Below, piece by piece: positions 47,065-55,634 of a stretch of DNA of 64,000 nt (the stretch's first letter is position 1; each line of letters starts with the position of its first letter). Both the position numbers and the translations under genes were made by a program. This stretch comes from Knoellia subterranea KCTC 19937 (GTDB taxonomy: Bacteria; Actinomycetota; Actinomycetes; Actinomycetales; Dermatophilaceae). Location: positions 310,001 through 374,000 of the forward strand of contig NZ_AVPK01000002.1 in NCBI RefSeq assembly GCF_000768685.1, given 5' to 3'. Under the pieces are notes generated by a model, which was not told the origin of the DNA, did not search any database, and was given only the letters and a program-made list of their open reading frames with translations.

Positions 47065-47107
47065 GCGCCCCGAGTCTCTGCAGGTCAGAGACTCGGGGCG
47101 CTTTCTT
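47065..47107 (+). terminator. rho-independent terminator of tRNA-Leu
   Basis: A perfect 16-bp stem (47065-47080 with 47086-47101), 5-nt loop and a following TTTCTT. It is the only terminator in the window with a T-tract. Confidence 0.92.
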
Positions 47108-47148
47108 GTCCCGCGGCCGATCCCCGGCCTGAAACCGAAGGTGCCACC

Positions 47149-48051
47149 TCAGCGGCGGCGGGACGGCGAAGCGGGCGCGCCCGCCTCCGGGGTGCCCAGG
47201 ACACCGCGATTGCGGACGATCAGGCCGAACGCCGCCGCGATCGGGAACATCAGGACGCCGTAGACGGCGGACGGCACGGACATCTGGGCGTTGCCGATGA
47301 CAGTGAGCGCCATGGCGATCGCGAGCGTGCTGTTGTGGATGCCGATCTCGAAGCCACTCGCCACCGCCTGGTCCTCGGTGAGTCCGAGCCGTCGCGGCAC
47401 GAAGTAGCCCACGCTGAGGCTCAGGATGCAGAAGAGCGTGGCGATGAGGCCGACCTCGGCGAGGTAGGTCGTGATGTTCTCCTTCTCGGTCCACATGGCA
47501 CCGATGACGACGAGAAGGAGCAGGACAGCGGATGCGGTGCGCACCGGTCGATCCATGCGGTCGGCAAACTCGGGAGAACGCCGCCGCACGAACATGCCGA
47601 TGAGCACGGGGATGAGCACGATGGCGAAAACCTGGAGCAGCTTGTCGAACTGGAGGCCGATGTCGCTGGACTCGTCCACGAAGTGCCCGATGGCCCATCC
47701 CGTGATGAGCGGCAGCGTGACGATGGCGATGACCGAGTTGATGGCGGTCAGGGTGATGTTGAGCGCCACGTCTCCCCGGAAGAGGTGGCTGTAGAGGTTG
47801 GCAGTCGTCCCACCCGGCGAGGCCGCGAGGATCATGAAACCGACAGCGAGCAACGGCGGCAGTCCGAACAGTTCGACCAGTCCGAACGCCACGAGCGGCA
47901 GGACCAGGAGCTGGCACACCAGGGCGATCACGACCGCCCGCGGACTCTGCCGGACCCGGCGGAAGTCGTCGGGCGTGAGCGACAGTCCCAGGCCGAACAT
48001 GATGATGGCCAGCGGAACGGGCAGGCCAATGGTGAGCAGCGCGGAATCCAT
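47149..48051 (-). CDS. bile acid:sodium symporter (BASS) family transporter
   Basis: A 300-residue membrane protein with about ten helices. ASPGGTTANLYSHLFRGDVA and GFEIGIHNSTLAIA are the sodium-binding crossing motifs of the family. In bacteria these carry organic anions such as pantoate or unknown keto acids; substrate is not predictable. Convergent with the tRNA, and 20 nt after the kinase gene. Confidence 0.87.
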   Translation of the reverse strand: MDSALLTIGLPVPLAIIMFGLGLSLTPDDFRRVRQSPRAVVIALVCQLLVLPLVAFGLVELFGLPPLLAVGFMILAASPGGTTANLYSHLFRGDVALNITLTAINSVIAIVTLPLITGWAIGHFVDESSDIGLQFDKLLQVFAIVLIPVLIGMFVRRRSPEFADRMDRPVRTASAVLLLLVVIGAMWTEKENITTYLAEVGLIATLFCILSLSVGYFVPRRLGLTEDQAVASGFEIGIHNSTLAIAMALTVIGNAQMSVPSAVYGVLMFPIAAAFGLIVRNRGVLGTPEAGAPASPSRRR

Positions 48052-48071
48052 TCGCGGAGGCTACCGGCGCG

Positions 48072-49589
48072 TTAGCTCCCTGAGGGCTGGAAGGCGGTGG
48101 CGGCTTCGTTGAGTCGAGCGAGAGGGCCGGCAACCGCCGCCTGTCCGGGCTGACTCAATTTCTCCTCGCCTGCGGCCTGCGCCAGCTCGTCATTGATGTC
48201 GCCGACCTTGGATCGGACCGCCTCGGCGTCATCATCGCGCACGCCCTTGGTGACGTCGCGCAACAGGCCCTGAATCGACTTGGCGACATCCGGGTCGAGG
48301 TCGTCGGCCGAGAGGCCGGTGACCGCGGAGCTCATCTCGTCGACGGCATTCGTGACGGCCGCGCCCGTGTCGACGGCGTCCGTGGGGGTCGTCGACGGCG
48401 TGGACGTCACGGTCTCCCTGACCGTTGTGGTCGGGTTCGGAGTGGAGGACGTGGGGGTCGGCTCGGGCGTCTCACTCGTCGGGGTCTCGCTCGGCGTGGA
48501 CTGCGACGTGGACGGTCCCGGATTCGGGTTGTCACCCGAGTTGTCGTTCTGGCTCAGGATGTACCAGATCCCGGCGGCGGCGAGAGCAGCCGCGAAGAGG
48601 AGCAACCAGATCCAGGCACGCGAACCACGGCGCTCCGGTTCGTCGTAGCCGTACCGATCGGTCTCGTATGCCGGCTCGCTCCACTCCTGCTGCCGTGGCA
48701 CCACCGCGGTCGGCGCGGCAGCGGCGGCGGGCCGGAGCACCTCCGTGGCCGCGGGGGCCCGGTGCGCCTGCAGGAGCTCGGCCACCTCGCGCCCGGACTG
48801 GGGACGGTGGGCCGGGTCCTTGGCCAGGAGCCCGTTCACGAGTCCGGCGAGGTCCGCCGGGGTGTCCGGCCGCAGGTCGCGCACGTCGGCAGGGACGTCG
48901 TGTGCGTGCTTCATGAGGATGGCGACCGGGGTAGGCGCGGTGAACGGTGGCTGACCCGTGAGCAGGGTCGTGAGGACGCAGCCCAGGGCGTAGAGGTCGG
49001 CTCGCGAGTCGACGCGTTGCCCCGTGGCCTGCTCCGGCGCGAGGTACTCGGCCGTCCCGACGATCGTGTCGGTCATCGTGAGCTGGTGGTGTCCCAGCGC
49101 CTCGTCCACGAGCTGGGTGATGCCGAAGTCCAGCACCTTGACCGTGCCGTCGGCGGCGTAGGAGATGTTGCCCGGCTTGATGTCGCGGTGGATGATCCCG
49201 GCGTCGTGCGCCGCCTGCAGCGCGCCGGCGACCTCGTAGCCGATGGTGCGCACTTCCTCGACCGGCAGCGGACCGGAGTCGCGCACCTCCTCGGCCAGCG
49301 TCGGGCCGGGCAGCAACTCCATGACGAGGTAGGCGGTGTCGGCCTCGACCCCCGTGTCGTAGACGGTCACGATGTGCGGGTGGTTGAGGGCGGCCGTTGC
49401 TCGAGCCTCGCGCCGGAACCTCTCCCCTGCGTTGTCGCTGTCGGGCCCGGTGAGGTCGAGCGTCTTGACCGCGACCTCACGCCCGAGCATCTCGTCATCG
49501 GCGCGCCAGACGACCGCCATGCCGCCGCGGCCCAGCGGTGCTCCCAGACGGTAGCGACCGCCGAGCAGCCGTCCTTGCGTCGTGCTCAA
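48072..49589 (-). CDS. PknB-like serine/threonine protein kinase
   Basis: A 505-residue membrane kinase. Cytoplasmic kinase domain, residues 10-275, with glycine loop GRGGMAVV, Lys in VAVK, catalytic HRDIKPGN, DFG and APEQ. A membrane helix (about 328-347) follows, then a Thr/Pro/Ser-rich stalk (about 350-410) and an outer helical domain of about 95 residues, not PASTA repeats. The exact signal is unknown. A TTG start at 49589 has GAGGAG 6 nt upstream; TAGGGT further upstream gives a leader of about 35 nt. Confidence 0.92.
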   Translation of the reverse strand: MSTTQGRLLGGRYRLGAPLGRGGMAVVWRADDEMLGREVAVKTLDLTGPDSDNAGERFRREARATAALNHPHIVTVYDTGVEADTAYLVMELLPGPTLAEEVRDSGPLPVEEVRTIGYEVAGALQAAHDAGIIHRDIKPGNISYAADGTVKVLDFGITQLVDEALGHHQLTMTDTIVGTAEYLAPEQATGQRVDSRADLYALGCVLTTLLTGQPPFTAPTPVAILMKHAHDVPADVRDLRPDTPADLAGLVNGLLAKDPAHRPQSGREVAELLQAHRAPAATEVLRPAAAAAPTAVVPRQQEWSEPAYETDRYGYDEPERRGSRAWIWLLLFAAALAAAGIWYILSQNDNSGDNPNPGPSTSQSTPSETPTSETPEPTPTSSTPNPTTTVRETVTSTPSTTPTDAVDTGAAVTNAVDEMSSAVTGLSADDLDPDVAKSIQGLLRDVTKGVRDDDAEAVRSKVGDINDELAQAAGEEKLSQPGQAAVAGPLARLNEAATAFQPSGS

Positions 49590-49645
49590 TGCATCTCCTC
49601 GAGTGGGCGTCCGTTCGACCCTAGTCCCTCCCGTAGCCTGTGAAC

Positions 49646-50410
49646 GTGCTGCCCCAGATCACCGCGACGCGGTTCCTGACACCCCTTCGGGAGGGCGGCT
49701 CCCTGCCGGGGCTGGTCGAGGCCTCGGACTGCGGCACCTACGTCATCAAGTTCCGTGGTGCCGGGCAGGGCCTCAAGGTGCTCGTGGCCGAGGTGATCGT
49801 CGGTGAACTCGCCCGCAGGCTCGACATCCGGGTCCCCGAGATGGCCGTCGTCGACCTGCCTGCGGCCATCGCGCGCTACGAGGCGGACGAGGAGGTCCAG
49901 GACCTCCTCAAGGCGAGCCTCGGCGACAACCTCGCGGTCGACTTCCTCCCGGGATCCTTCGGCTACGACGGATCACGCACACCGTCGCCGGACGAGGCCG
50001 CGGACATCCTGTGGCTCGACGCCTTCACCGCGAATGTCGATCGCACGTGGGCCAACCCCAACCTCCTCGTGTGGCACCGGCAGGTGTGGGCGATCGACCA
50101 CGGCGCCGCAATCTGGTTCCACCACTCGTGGCCGAGTCGGGGCGCCGATGCGGCCCGCTTCGCCGCTCAGCCCTTCGACCTGAGCGAGCACGTCCTGCGG
50201 GATGTCGCCGGGGATCTCGCTGCTGCCCATTCCCGGGCCGCGTCGGCGCTGACGCCCGAAGCTCTCGCTGACGTCGTCGCGCTGGTCCCCGAGCAGTGGC
50301 TCGAGCCGGCACCCGGTCTCGATGACCCGAAAGCCGTGCGGACGGCATACGTCGAGCATCTGTCGCGTCGTCTCGAGAACGCCACCGCGTGGTGGGAGGC
50401 CGCATCATGA
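49646..50410 (+). CDS. HipA-like kinase family protein
   Basis: A 254-residue protein resembling the C-terminal half of HipA/PI3-like kinases. Seen motifs are VIKFRGAGQG (nucleotide loop region), NVDRTWANPNLLVW near residue 130 (catalytic loop with Asp and Asn) and WAIDHGAAIWF near 150 (metal-binding Asp). It lacks the N-terminal HipA domain and no HipB-type repressor is nearby. The GTG at 49646 is 6 nt after TAGCCT (49634-49639), so this opens a leaderless operon with the DUF3037 and NUDIX genes. Whether it phosphorylates protein, tRNA synthetase or a small molecule is unknown. Confidence 0.8.
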   Translation: MLPQITATRFLTPLREGGSLPGLVEASDCGTYVIKFRGAGQGLKVLVAEVIVGELARRLDIRVPEMAVVDLPAAIARYEADEEVQDLLKASLGDNLAVDFLPGSFGYDGSRTPSPDEAADILWLDAFTANVDRTWANPNLLVWHRQVWAIDHGAAIWFHHSWPSRGADAARFAAQPFDLSEHVLRDVAGDLAAAHSRAASALTPEALADVVALVPEQWLEPAPGLDDPKAVRTAYVEHLSRRLENATAWWEAAS

Positions 50411-50784
50411 GCCACCCGTACCAGTACGTCGTCCTCAAGTGCGTGCCCCGCGTGGACCGCGGCGAGTGCCTCAACGTCGGCGTGGTCCTCTACTCGCAGT
50501 CGGCCGGCTTCCTGCGCGCGGCGTGCCACGTCGACGAGGCACGACTGCGTGCGTTCGCGACCGACCTCGACATCGAGGCGGTCACTGCGTCGCTCGTCAT
50601 CGTGGACGACGTCTGCGCCGGGAAGACGGGCGGCGGGCGGCCGACGCTGGCCACACCCGGGAAGCGGTTCGGCTGGCTCAGCGCCCCGCGCAGCACGGTG
50701 ATCCAACCGTCAGGGGTCCACGGCGGCACCACGGACGACCCCGAGGCCGAACTGCGGATGCTGCTCGACCAGCTCGTCCGATGA
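50407..50784 (+). CDS. DUF3037 family protein
   Basis: A 125-residue protein of unknown function. Characteristic segments are YQYVVLKCVPRVDRGECLNV and then AGKTGGGRPTLATPGKRFGW. The ATG at 50407 overlaps the kinase stop by 4 nt and the gene's stop overlaps the next ATG by 4 nt, so all three proteins are made together. The tight pairing with a HipA-like kinase suggests a regulator or target of it. Confidence 0.82.
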   Translation: MSHPYQYVVLKCVPRVDRGECLNVGVVLYSQSAGFLRAACHVDEARLRAFATDLDIEAVTASLVIVDDVCAGKTGGGRPTLATPGKRFGWLSAPRSTVIQPSGVHGGTTDDPEAELRMLLDQLVR

Positions 50785-51578
50785 CGTCGGCTCCGCCACC
50801 GGCGGCACCCCCGTTCGCCCTCGTCCCGGCGTCGTACGTCTACCTCCGACGCGGCGACGAGGTGCTCCTCCAACGGCGCGCGAACACCGGCTACATGGAT
50901 GGTCACTGGATCGCGGGTGCAGCCGGTCACGTCGAACCCGGTGAGACTGCGCTCCAGGCTGCCGTGCGAGAGGTCGCCGAGGAGATCGGCGTCGTCGTGG
51001 ACCCCCACGACCTCACCCTGGTGACGGTCATGCACCGGACGAGCGGCACCGACGATCCGATCGAGCAGCGCATCGACTGGTTCTGGAGCGCAACCCGCTG
51101 GGCCGGCGAGCCTGAAATCCAGGAGCCGCACAAGTGCGCTGATCTGGCCTGGCACCGTCTCGATGCTCTTCCCGAGCCGGTCCCGGCCTACGAGCGCATC
51201 GTGCTCGACGGTCTGACGACAGGGCTGCCCGCAACGACGGCCTTCGGATTCAGCGACCCTGACGTGGCAACGACGACTCGGCCAGAGAGGGCCGGGATCG
51301 TGTGCCTCTGCGGCTCGGCGCAGTTCGTGGACCGGATGCGTGAGGCCAACCGAGCGCTGACCCTGGCCGGTGAGGTGGTCCTCGCTCCCGCCGAGATGGG
51401 CGGTGACGTCACGCCCGAGCAGAAGTCCACTCTGTCGGCCCTGCACCTGCGCAAGATCGACCTGGCGGACCGGGTGCTCGTCGTCAACCCGGGCGGTTAC
51501 GTGGGCGAGTCCACGCGCAGGGAAATCGCACATGCACGCGCCACCGGCAAGCCGGTCTCCTTCACCGATCCCGCCTGA
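50781..51578 (+). CDS. NUDIX hydrolase fused to a deoxyribosyltransferase-like domain
   Basis: A 265-residue two-domain protein. Residues 1-150 form a NUDIX hydrolase with the box GHVEPGETALQ and REVAEEIGV, complete for catalysis (about 48-70), which hydrolyses nucleoside diphosphate derivatives. Residues 169-265 (IVCLCGSAQF, LALHLRKIDLADRVLVVNPG, with GGYVGES) resemble nucleoside 2-deoxyribosyltransferase and related DRT/TIR-like folds that bind nucleotides or cut glycosidic bonds. No signal peptide. It is last in a coupled three-gene operon. The substrate could be an NAD- or nucleotide-derived compound; this is inference. Confidence 0.82.
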   Translation: MTSAPPPAAPPFALVPASYVYLRRGDEVLLQRRANTGYMDGHWIAGAAGHVEPGETALQAAVREVAEEIGVVVDPHDLTLVTVMHRTSGTDDPIEQRIDWFWSATRWAGEPEIQEPHKCADLAWHRLDALPEPVPAYERIVLDGLTTGLPATTAFGFSDPDVATTTRPERAGIVCLCGSAQFVDRMREANRALTLAGEVVLAPAEMGGDVTPEQKSTLSALHLRKIDLADRVLVVNPGGYVGESTRREIAHARATGKPVSFTDPA

Positions 51579-51588
51579 CCGGACGTGC

Positions 51589-52398
51589 TCAGCGGACGCG
51601 CAGGGCCCAGGCCGCGACGGCACCGGCCGCGGCGACGTTGAGGGAGTCCACTCCCCCAGCCATCGGGATGGTCACGACGACGTCGGCGCCGTCGACCGTG
51701 CGCCGGCTGAGGCCGTCACCCTCCGTTCCCAGCACGAGGGCGAGCCGCTCGGGCGGGTTCGCAGCCAACTCGTCAAGACTGACGGCGTCGTCGCTGAGCG
51801 CCAGTGCGGCCACCGTGAAACCGTTGTCCCGCAAGAGATCCATGCCACCCGGCCAGGGGTCGATGCGCGTCCACGGGACCTGGAACACCGTCCCCATCGA
51901 GACGCGGATGGCCCGACGATAGAGCGGATCGGCGCACCGAGGTGTGACGAGCACGGCGTCCATACCCAGAGCTGCGGCACTGCGAAACACCGCACCCACG
52001 TTCGTGTGGTCGACCACGTCCTCGATGACGAGGACCCTGCGTGCCTTCGCGACGACCTCCGCCACGGGCGCCAACTCGGGTCGCTGCATCGACGCCAGAG
52101 CGCCCCGGTGGAGGTGGAAACCCGTGAAGCCTTCGATCACGTCGTGGTCGGCGACATAGACGGGTATGCCGTCCTGCTCGGCCTGCGTGACCAGGTCACC
52201 GAGGTCGGTGAGCCAGCGCTCGGCCATGAGGTAGGACCGCGGTCGGTGGCCGGCGGCGAGGGCGCGACGGATCACCTTCTCCGACTCGGCGATGTAGAGC
52301 CCGCGCTCGGGCTCGCTGCGCCGCCGCAGGGCGACATCGGTGAGGCCCACGTAGTCGTGGACGCGCTCGTCGTCTGGGTCAGTGATGCGGATCGGCAC
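51589..52398 (-). CDS. TrmH/SpoU family RNA 2'-O-methyltransferase
   Basis: A 269-residue SPOUT methyltransferase. N-terminal substrate-binding domain then the knot motifs VVDHTNVGAVFRSAAALG, LVLGTEGDGLS and IPMAGGVDSLNVAAA. Target may be rRNA or tRNA. The GTG at 52398 is 6 nt after TAGCCT (complement of 52405-52410). Confidence 0.92.
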   Translation of the reverse strand: MPIRITDPDDERVHDYVGLTDVALRRRSEPERGLYIAESEKVIRRALAAGHRPRSYLMAERWLTDLGDLVTQAEQDGIPVYVADHDVIEGFTGFHLHRGALASMQRPELAPVAEVVAKARRVLVIEDVVDHTNVGAVFRSAAALGMDAVLVTPRCADPLYRRAIRVSMGTVFQVPWTRIDPWPGGMDLLRDNGFTVAALALSDDAVSLDELAANPPERLALVLGTEGDGLSRRTVDGADVVVTIPMAGGVDSLNVAAAGAVAAWALRVR

Positions 52399-52407
52399 GA
52401 GGAGAGG

Positions 52408-53130
52408 CTAGAAGATCAGTGCGCGGATCAGGATCCCGGCACCGGCCAGGGCGCAGAAGCCCAGGACCGCCGACCGCAGGTGGGAGTGCGAGAGTCGGGC
52501 TCGCAAAGGTGCGGCGACGGCATACCCGAGCAGGACGAACGGCACCCAGGTGAGGCCGGCGAGGAGCTGGTGCCGGGTGAACTCGCCCACGAGACCCAGC
52601 GACACCATGGAGATCACGGCGCCGAGCAGGAAGAAGGCGGCGAGGGTCGCGCGCAACCGCTCGGGCCGCTCGTGCTGGAGGACGAGTGCGAGGAACGGTC
52701 CTCCGATGCTCGTCGCCGTGCCGGATATCCCCGCGAGGCCACCAGCCCCCACGGCGGTGACCGGGGTGTTGCGCACCTGCCACGACGTCAGGGACGCCGC
52801 CACGGTGACGAGGATGAGCATCGCCACGCCGATCGAGATGGACCGGACGGACAGCAACGCCACCGCAGCCACACCGAGCGGTGTGAGCAGCAGACGCCCC
52901 GCCACCGACCACGTGAGCGACCGCCACGCGATGTCGGCCTCCGCATGGAGCAGCTGCAACACCGGAAGCGAGAAGCTCGTGACGAGGAGCGACCCCGGCA
53001 TGAGCTCCGGAGCGAAGGTCACGACGAACGGTGCCGCGACGACCGCGAGACCGAAGCCGATCGAGGACTGGACGAAGGCACCGGCCAGGAGGGTGAAGCC
53101 GAGCCCGAGAATGACGGGCCAGGTGGTCAC
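52408..53130 (-). CDS. TauE/SafE (TSUP) family transporter 1
   Basis: A 240-residue membrane protein with about eight helices. The family halves show the GxxG motif GSLLVTSFSLPVLQL and SGTATSIGGPFLAL. It is the second of two tandem TSUP genes, and its GTG overlaps the stop of the first. Likely exports sulfite or sulfonates, by family analogy. Confidence 0.88.
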   Translation of the reverse strand: MTTWPVILGLGFTLLAGAFVQSSIGFGLAVVAAPFVVTFAPELMPGSLLVTSFSLPVLQLLHAEADIAWRSLTWSVAGRLLLTPLGVAAVALLSVRSISIGVAMLILVTVAASLTSWQVRNTPVTAVGAGGLAGISGTATSIGGPFLALVLQHERPERLRATLAAFFLLGAVISMVSLGLVGEFTRHQLLAGLTWVPFVLLGYAVAAPLRARLSHSHLRSAVLGFCALAGAGILIRALIF

Positions 53131-53915
53131 GAGAACCAGACCATCCGCACGATCGCGACGATGCCGATGACGACGATGACGGCCCGCAGCACGTTGGGCG
53201 GGAGTCGCCGGCCCACCTTTGCTCCGATGACGCCACCCAGCAGTGACCCTGCCGCGATCAGTCCGGCCGCCGCCCAGTTGACCTGTTCCGGTGCAACGAG
53301 GACGAACGTCACGGCAGCGACGACATTCACGATCGTCGTGAGGACGTTCTTCATCGCGTTGAGGCTCTGCAGCGACTCACTCGTCAGCGTCGTGAGCAGC
53401 CCCATGAGGATGACGCCCTGCGCCGCACCGAAGTAGCCGCCGTAGACCGCCGTGACGAACACACAGGCCATGAGGACGGCGATCCGCGATCCGGTGTGGT
53501 CGTGCACCGACATCGGTGCCTCGTCGCCCCGGCGCGCCGACGTCCACGCGGTGATGCGTGGCCCGACGGCGACGAGGACGACACCGAGGGCGATCAGCGC
53601 GGGAACGACGGCCTGAAAGGCCGCCGGGTCGAGGACGAGAAGCAGAACGGCACCGGCGATGCCGCCGAGCAGTGACATCGGCACCCACTTGCGCAGCGTC
53701 CGACCGGCACCGCGCAACTCGTGCCGGTAGCCCCACGAACCCGTGAGGCCACCGGCGACGAGGCCGATCGTGTTGGACACGTTGGCCGTGACCGGCGCGT
53801 ATCCGAAGAACAACAGGGTGGGGAAGGTGACGAGTGTGCCCGACCCCACCACGGTGTTGATGGTTCCGGCGACGACACCGGCAAGGAGGATGAGCGCGGC
53901 TTCTGCGGCGCCCAC
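53127..53915 (-). CDS. TauE/SafE (TSUP) family transporter 2
   Basis: A 262-residue membrane protein with about eight helices. The N-terminal half has GTINTVVGSGTLVTFPTLL with the family VGxGG-like turn and the C-terminal half GGYFGAAQGVILMG. It overlaps transporter 1 by 4 nt, so the two may work as a hetero-pair. Starts 1 nt after the SPFH gene stop. Confidence 0.9.
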   Translation of the reverse strand: MGAAEAALILLAGVVAGTINTVVGSGTLVTFPTLLFFGYAPVTANVSNTIGLVAGGLTGSWGYRHELRGAGRTLRKWVPMSLLGGIAGAVLLLVLDPAAFQAVVPALIALGVVLVAVGPRITAWTSARRGDEAPMSVHDHTGSRIAVLMACVFVTAVYGGYFGAAQGVILMGLLTTLTSESLQSLNAMKNVLTTIVNVVAAVTFVLVAPEQVNWAAAGLIAAGSLLGGVIGAKVGRRLPPNVLRAVIVVIGIVAIVRMVWFS

Positions 53916-53916
53916 C

Positions 53917-55092
53917 TCAGCTCTCGCGCGGCGGGTTCGGCTGCGTCGGCGGAGTCGGTGCAGCCGGCTGGGTCGGCGCGGCGGGCTCCTGCTCGACCGG
54001 TGCCGGGCGCGGCGGGACCGCGTCGGCCGGAGGCGTCAGCGGAGGCTGCTGGCGAGCCGGCGGCATCGCGTGATCCTTGGCCTCGCGCTGCGCTTCGCCG
54101 GCCTGGTCGCGGGCCTCGGCGAGCGCCTGCGCGGGGTCGACGAGTTCGGTCTGGTCGAACGGCGTCGACAGGTCCTCGCCCGGCTCCCACGCGTCGGAGT
54201 CGTCGTCGTTGAAGCCGCCGCCGCCCTCGCCGCGGCCCAGTGCGCCGCCGATGCCCTTGAGCGCATCGGTGAGCTCGCTCGGGATGATCCACATCTTGTT
54301 GGAGTCACCGCGGGCGATCTGCGGGAGCACCTGGAGGTACTGGTAGGCGAGCAGCTTCTGGGTCGGCTTGCCGCGGTGGATGGCGTCGAAGACCTGCTGG
54401 ATGGCACGGGCCTGGCCCTGGGCCTCGAGGACTCGCGCCTGGGCCGAACCCTCGGCCCGCAGGATCTGGCTCTGCTTCTCACCCTCGGCCGTGAGGATGT
54501 TGGACTGCTTGACACCCTCGGCGTTGAGGATCTGGGCGCGACGCTCACGCTCGGCCTTCATCTGCTTCTCCATCGACTCCTGGATCGACATCGGCGGATC
54601 GATGGCCTTGAGCTCGACGCGGTTGACGCGGATGCCCCACTTGCCCGTCGCCTCGTCGAGCGCGCCACGCAGCTGCGCGTTGATCTGGTCACGACTCGTG
54701 AGGGTCTGCTCGAGGTCGAGCGAACCGATGACGTTGCGGAGCGTGGTGACGGTGAGCTGCTCGATGCCCTGGATGAAGTTCGCGATCTCGTAGACCGCGG
54801 ACTTCGCGTCGATGACCGTGTAGTAGATGACGGTGTCGATGTTGACGACGAGGTTGTCGCTCGTGATCACCGGCTGCGGCGGGAAGGAGACGACCTGCTC
54901 GCGAAGGTCGATGTTGGCGCGCACCTTGTCCACGAACGGCACGAGGAAGTGAATGCCGCCCTCGAGCGTGGAGTGGTAGCGACCGAGGCGCTCGATGATG
55001 AGTGCCGTCTGCTGCGGCACGATCCGCACCGTGCGGACGAGGACGATCACTGCGAACAGCAGCAACAGCCCCAGGATGACGAGTTCGATCAT
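53917..55092 (-). CDS. SPFH/band 7 (stomatin-like, QmcA type) protein
   Basis: A 391-residue membrane-anchored scaffold protein. An N-terminal helix (about residues 1-20) is followed by the SPFH domain (about 22-190; RTVRIVPQQTALIIERLGRY), an Ala/Glu coiled coil (about 190-270) and a proline-rich, variable tail of about 75 residues. Such proteins form large cages that organise membrane microdomains and can guard proteases. The ATG has GAGGGGAA upstream. Paired with nfeD, as usual. Confidence 0.92.
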   Translation of the reverse strand: MIELVILGLLLLFAVIVLVRTVRIVPQQTALIIERLGRYHSTLEGGIHFLVPFVDKVRANIDLREQVVSFPPQPVITSDNLVVNIDTVIYYTVIDAKSAVYEIANFIQGIEQLTVTTLRNVIGSLDLEQTLTSRDQINAQLRGALDEATGKWGIRVNRVELKAIDPPMSIQESMEKQMKAERERRAQILNAEGVKQSNILTAEGEKQSQILRAEGSAQARVLEAQGQARAIQQVFDAIHRGKPTQKLLAYQYLQVLPQIARGDSNKMWIIPSELTDALKGIGGALGRGEGGGGFNDDDSDAWEPGEDLSTPFDQTELVDPAQALAEARDQAGEAQREAKDHAMPPARQQPPLTPPADAVPPRPAPVEQEPAAPTQPAAPTPPTQPNPPRES

Positions 55093-55106
55093 GGTTCCCC
55101 TCGGGA

Positions 55107-55559
55107 TCAGTGACGGTCGGCGGCGACGATGGCCGTCGCACCGTGAATGGCGATGACACGAGCGTCGTCGCCCGGACGCAGCGGCTCGGAGCCCTGCGCG
55201 ATCCGGGCCGACCACGTCTCGCCGGCAAGCTTGATGCGCCCGTCGGTGTCGGTGACGGTCTGGAGGACCCGCGCCTCGCGGCCGACGAGGCTGGACGCAC
55301 CGATGCTGTGGTCCAGCTCCCCCTCCGTGAACTTGCGCTTGACGATCGGGCGCACGACGAACAGGAGGAGCCCACCCACGATGATGGCGACGATGACCTG
55401 CACGGTGGCGTTGCCACCGAGTCCGGCCGCGAGGCCGCCGGCGAGCGCACCACCGGCGAGCATGACGAACACGAAGTCGACCGTGGCCGCCTCGATCGCG
55501 GCGAGGATCAGGGCGACCCCCACCCAGGCAACCCACGGATTGTCGGTGAGCCACTCCAT
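55107..55559 (-). CDS. NfeD-like membrane protein
   Basis: A 150-residue protein with four helices in the first half (about residues 8-80) and an OB-fold domain at the C-terminus (about 85-150; GREARVLQTVTDTDGRI). The NfeD type without protease partner works with SPFH proteins. Cotranscribed with the SPFH gene, 14 nt upstream. Ribosome binding site AAAGGGG; the 75-bp region upstream holds TTGTC-AG-GACAA (55597-55608) as the only symmetrical site seen. Confidence 0.92.
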   Translation of the reverse strand: MEWLTDNPWVAWVGVALILAAIEAATVDFVFVMLAGGALAGGLAAGLGGNATVQVIVAIIVGGLLLFVVRPIVKRKFTEGELDHSIGASSLVGREARVLQTVTDTDGRIKLAGETWSARIAQGSEPLRPGDDARVIAIHGATAIVAADRH

Positions 55560-55634
55560 GACACTCCCCTTTCGTGCCGTCGCCCTCGACGGCCTCTTGT
55601 CAGGACAACGATCCCATGCGATGAATCGTGTCCG

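Noticed and set aside
46974-47107. tRNA gene as an integration site for an island
   Set aside because: No integrase and no duplicate of the tRNA 3' end downstream; it is followed by an ordinary terminator and chromosomal genes.
49640-49645. GTG at 49640 as start of the HipA-like gene
   Set aside because: It follows the -10 TAGCCT directly, so it would lie upstream of or at the edge of the RNA; GTG at 49646 fits the 6-nt spacing.
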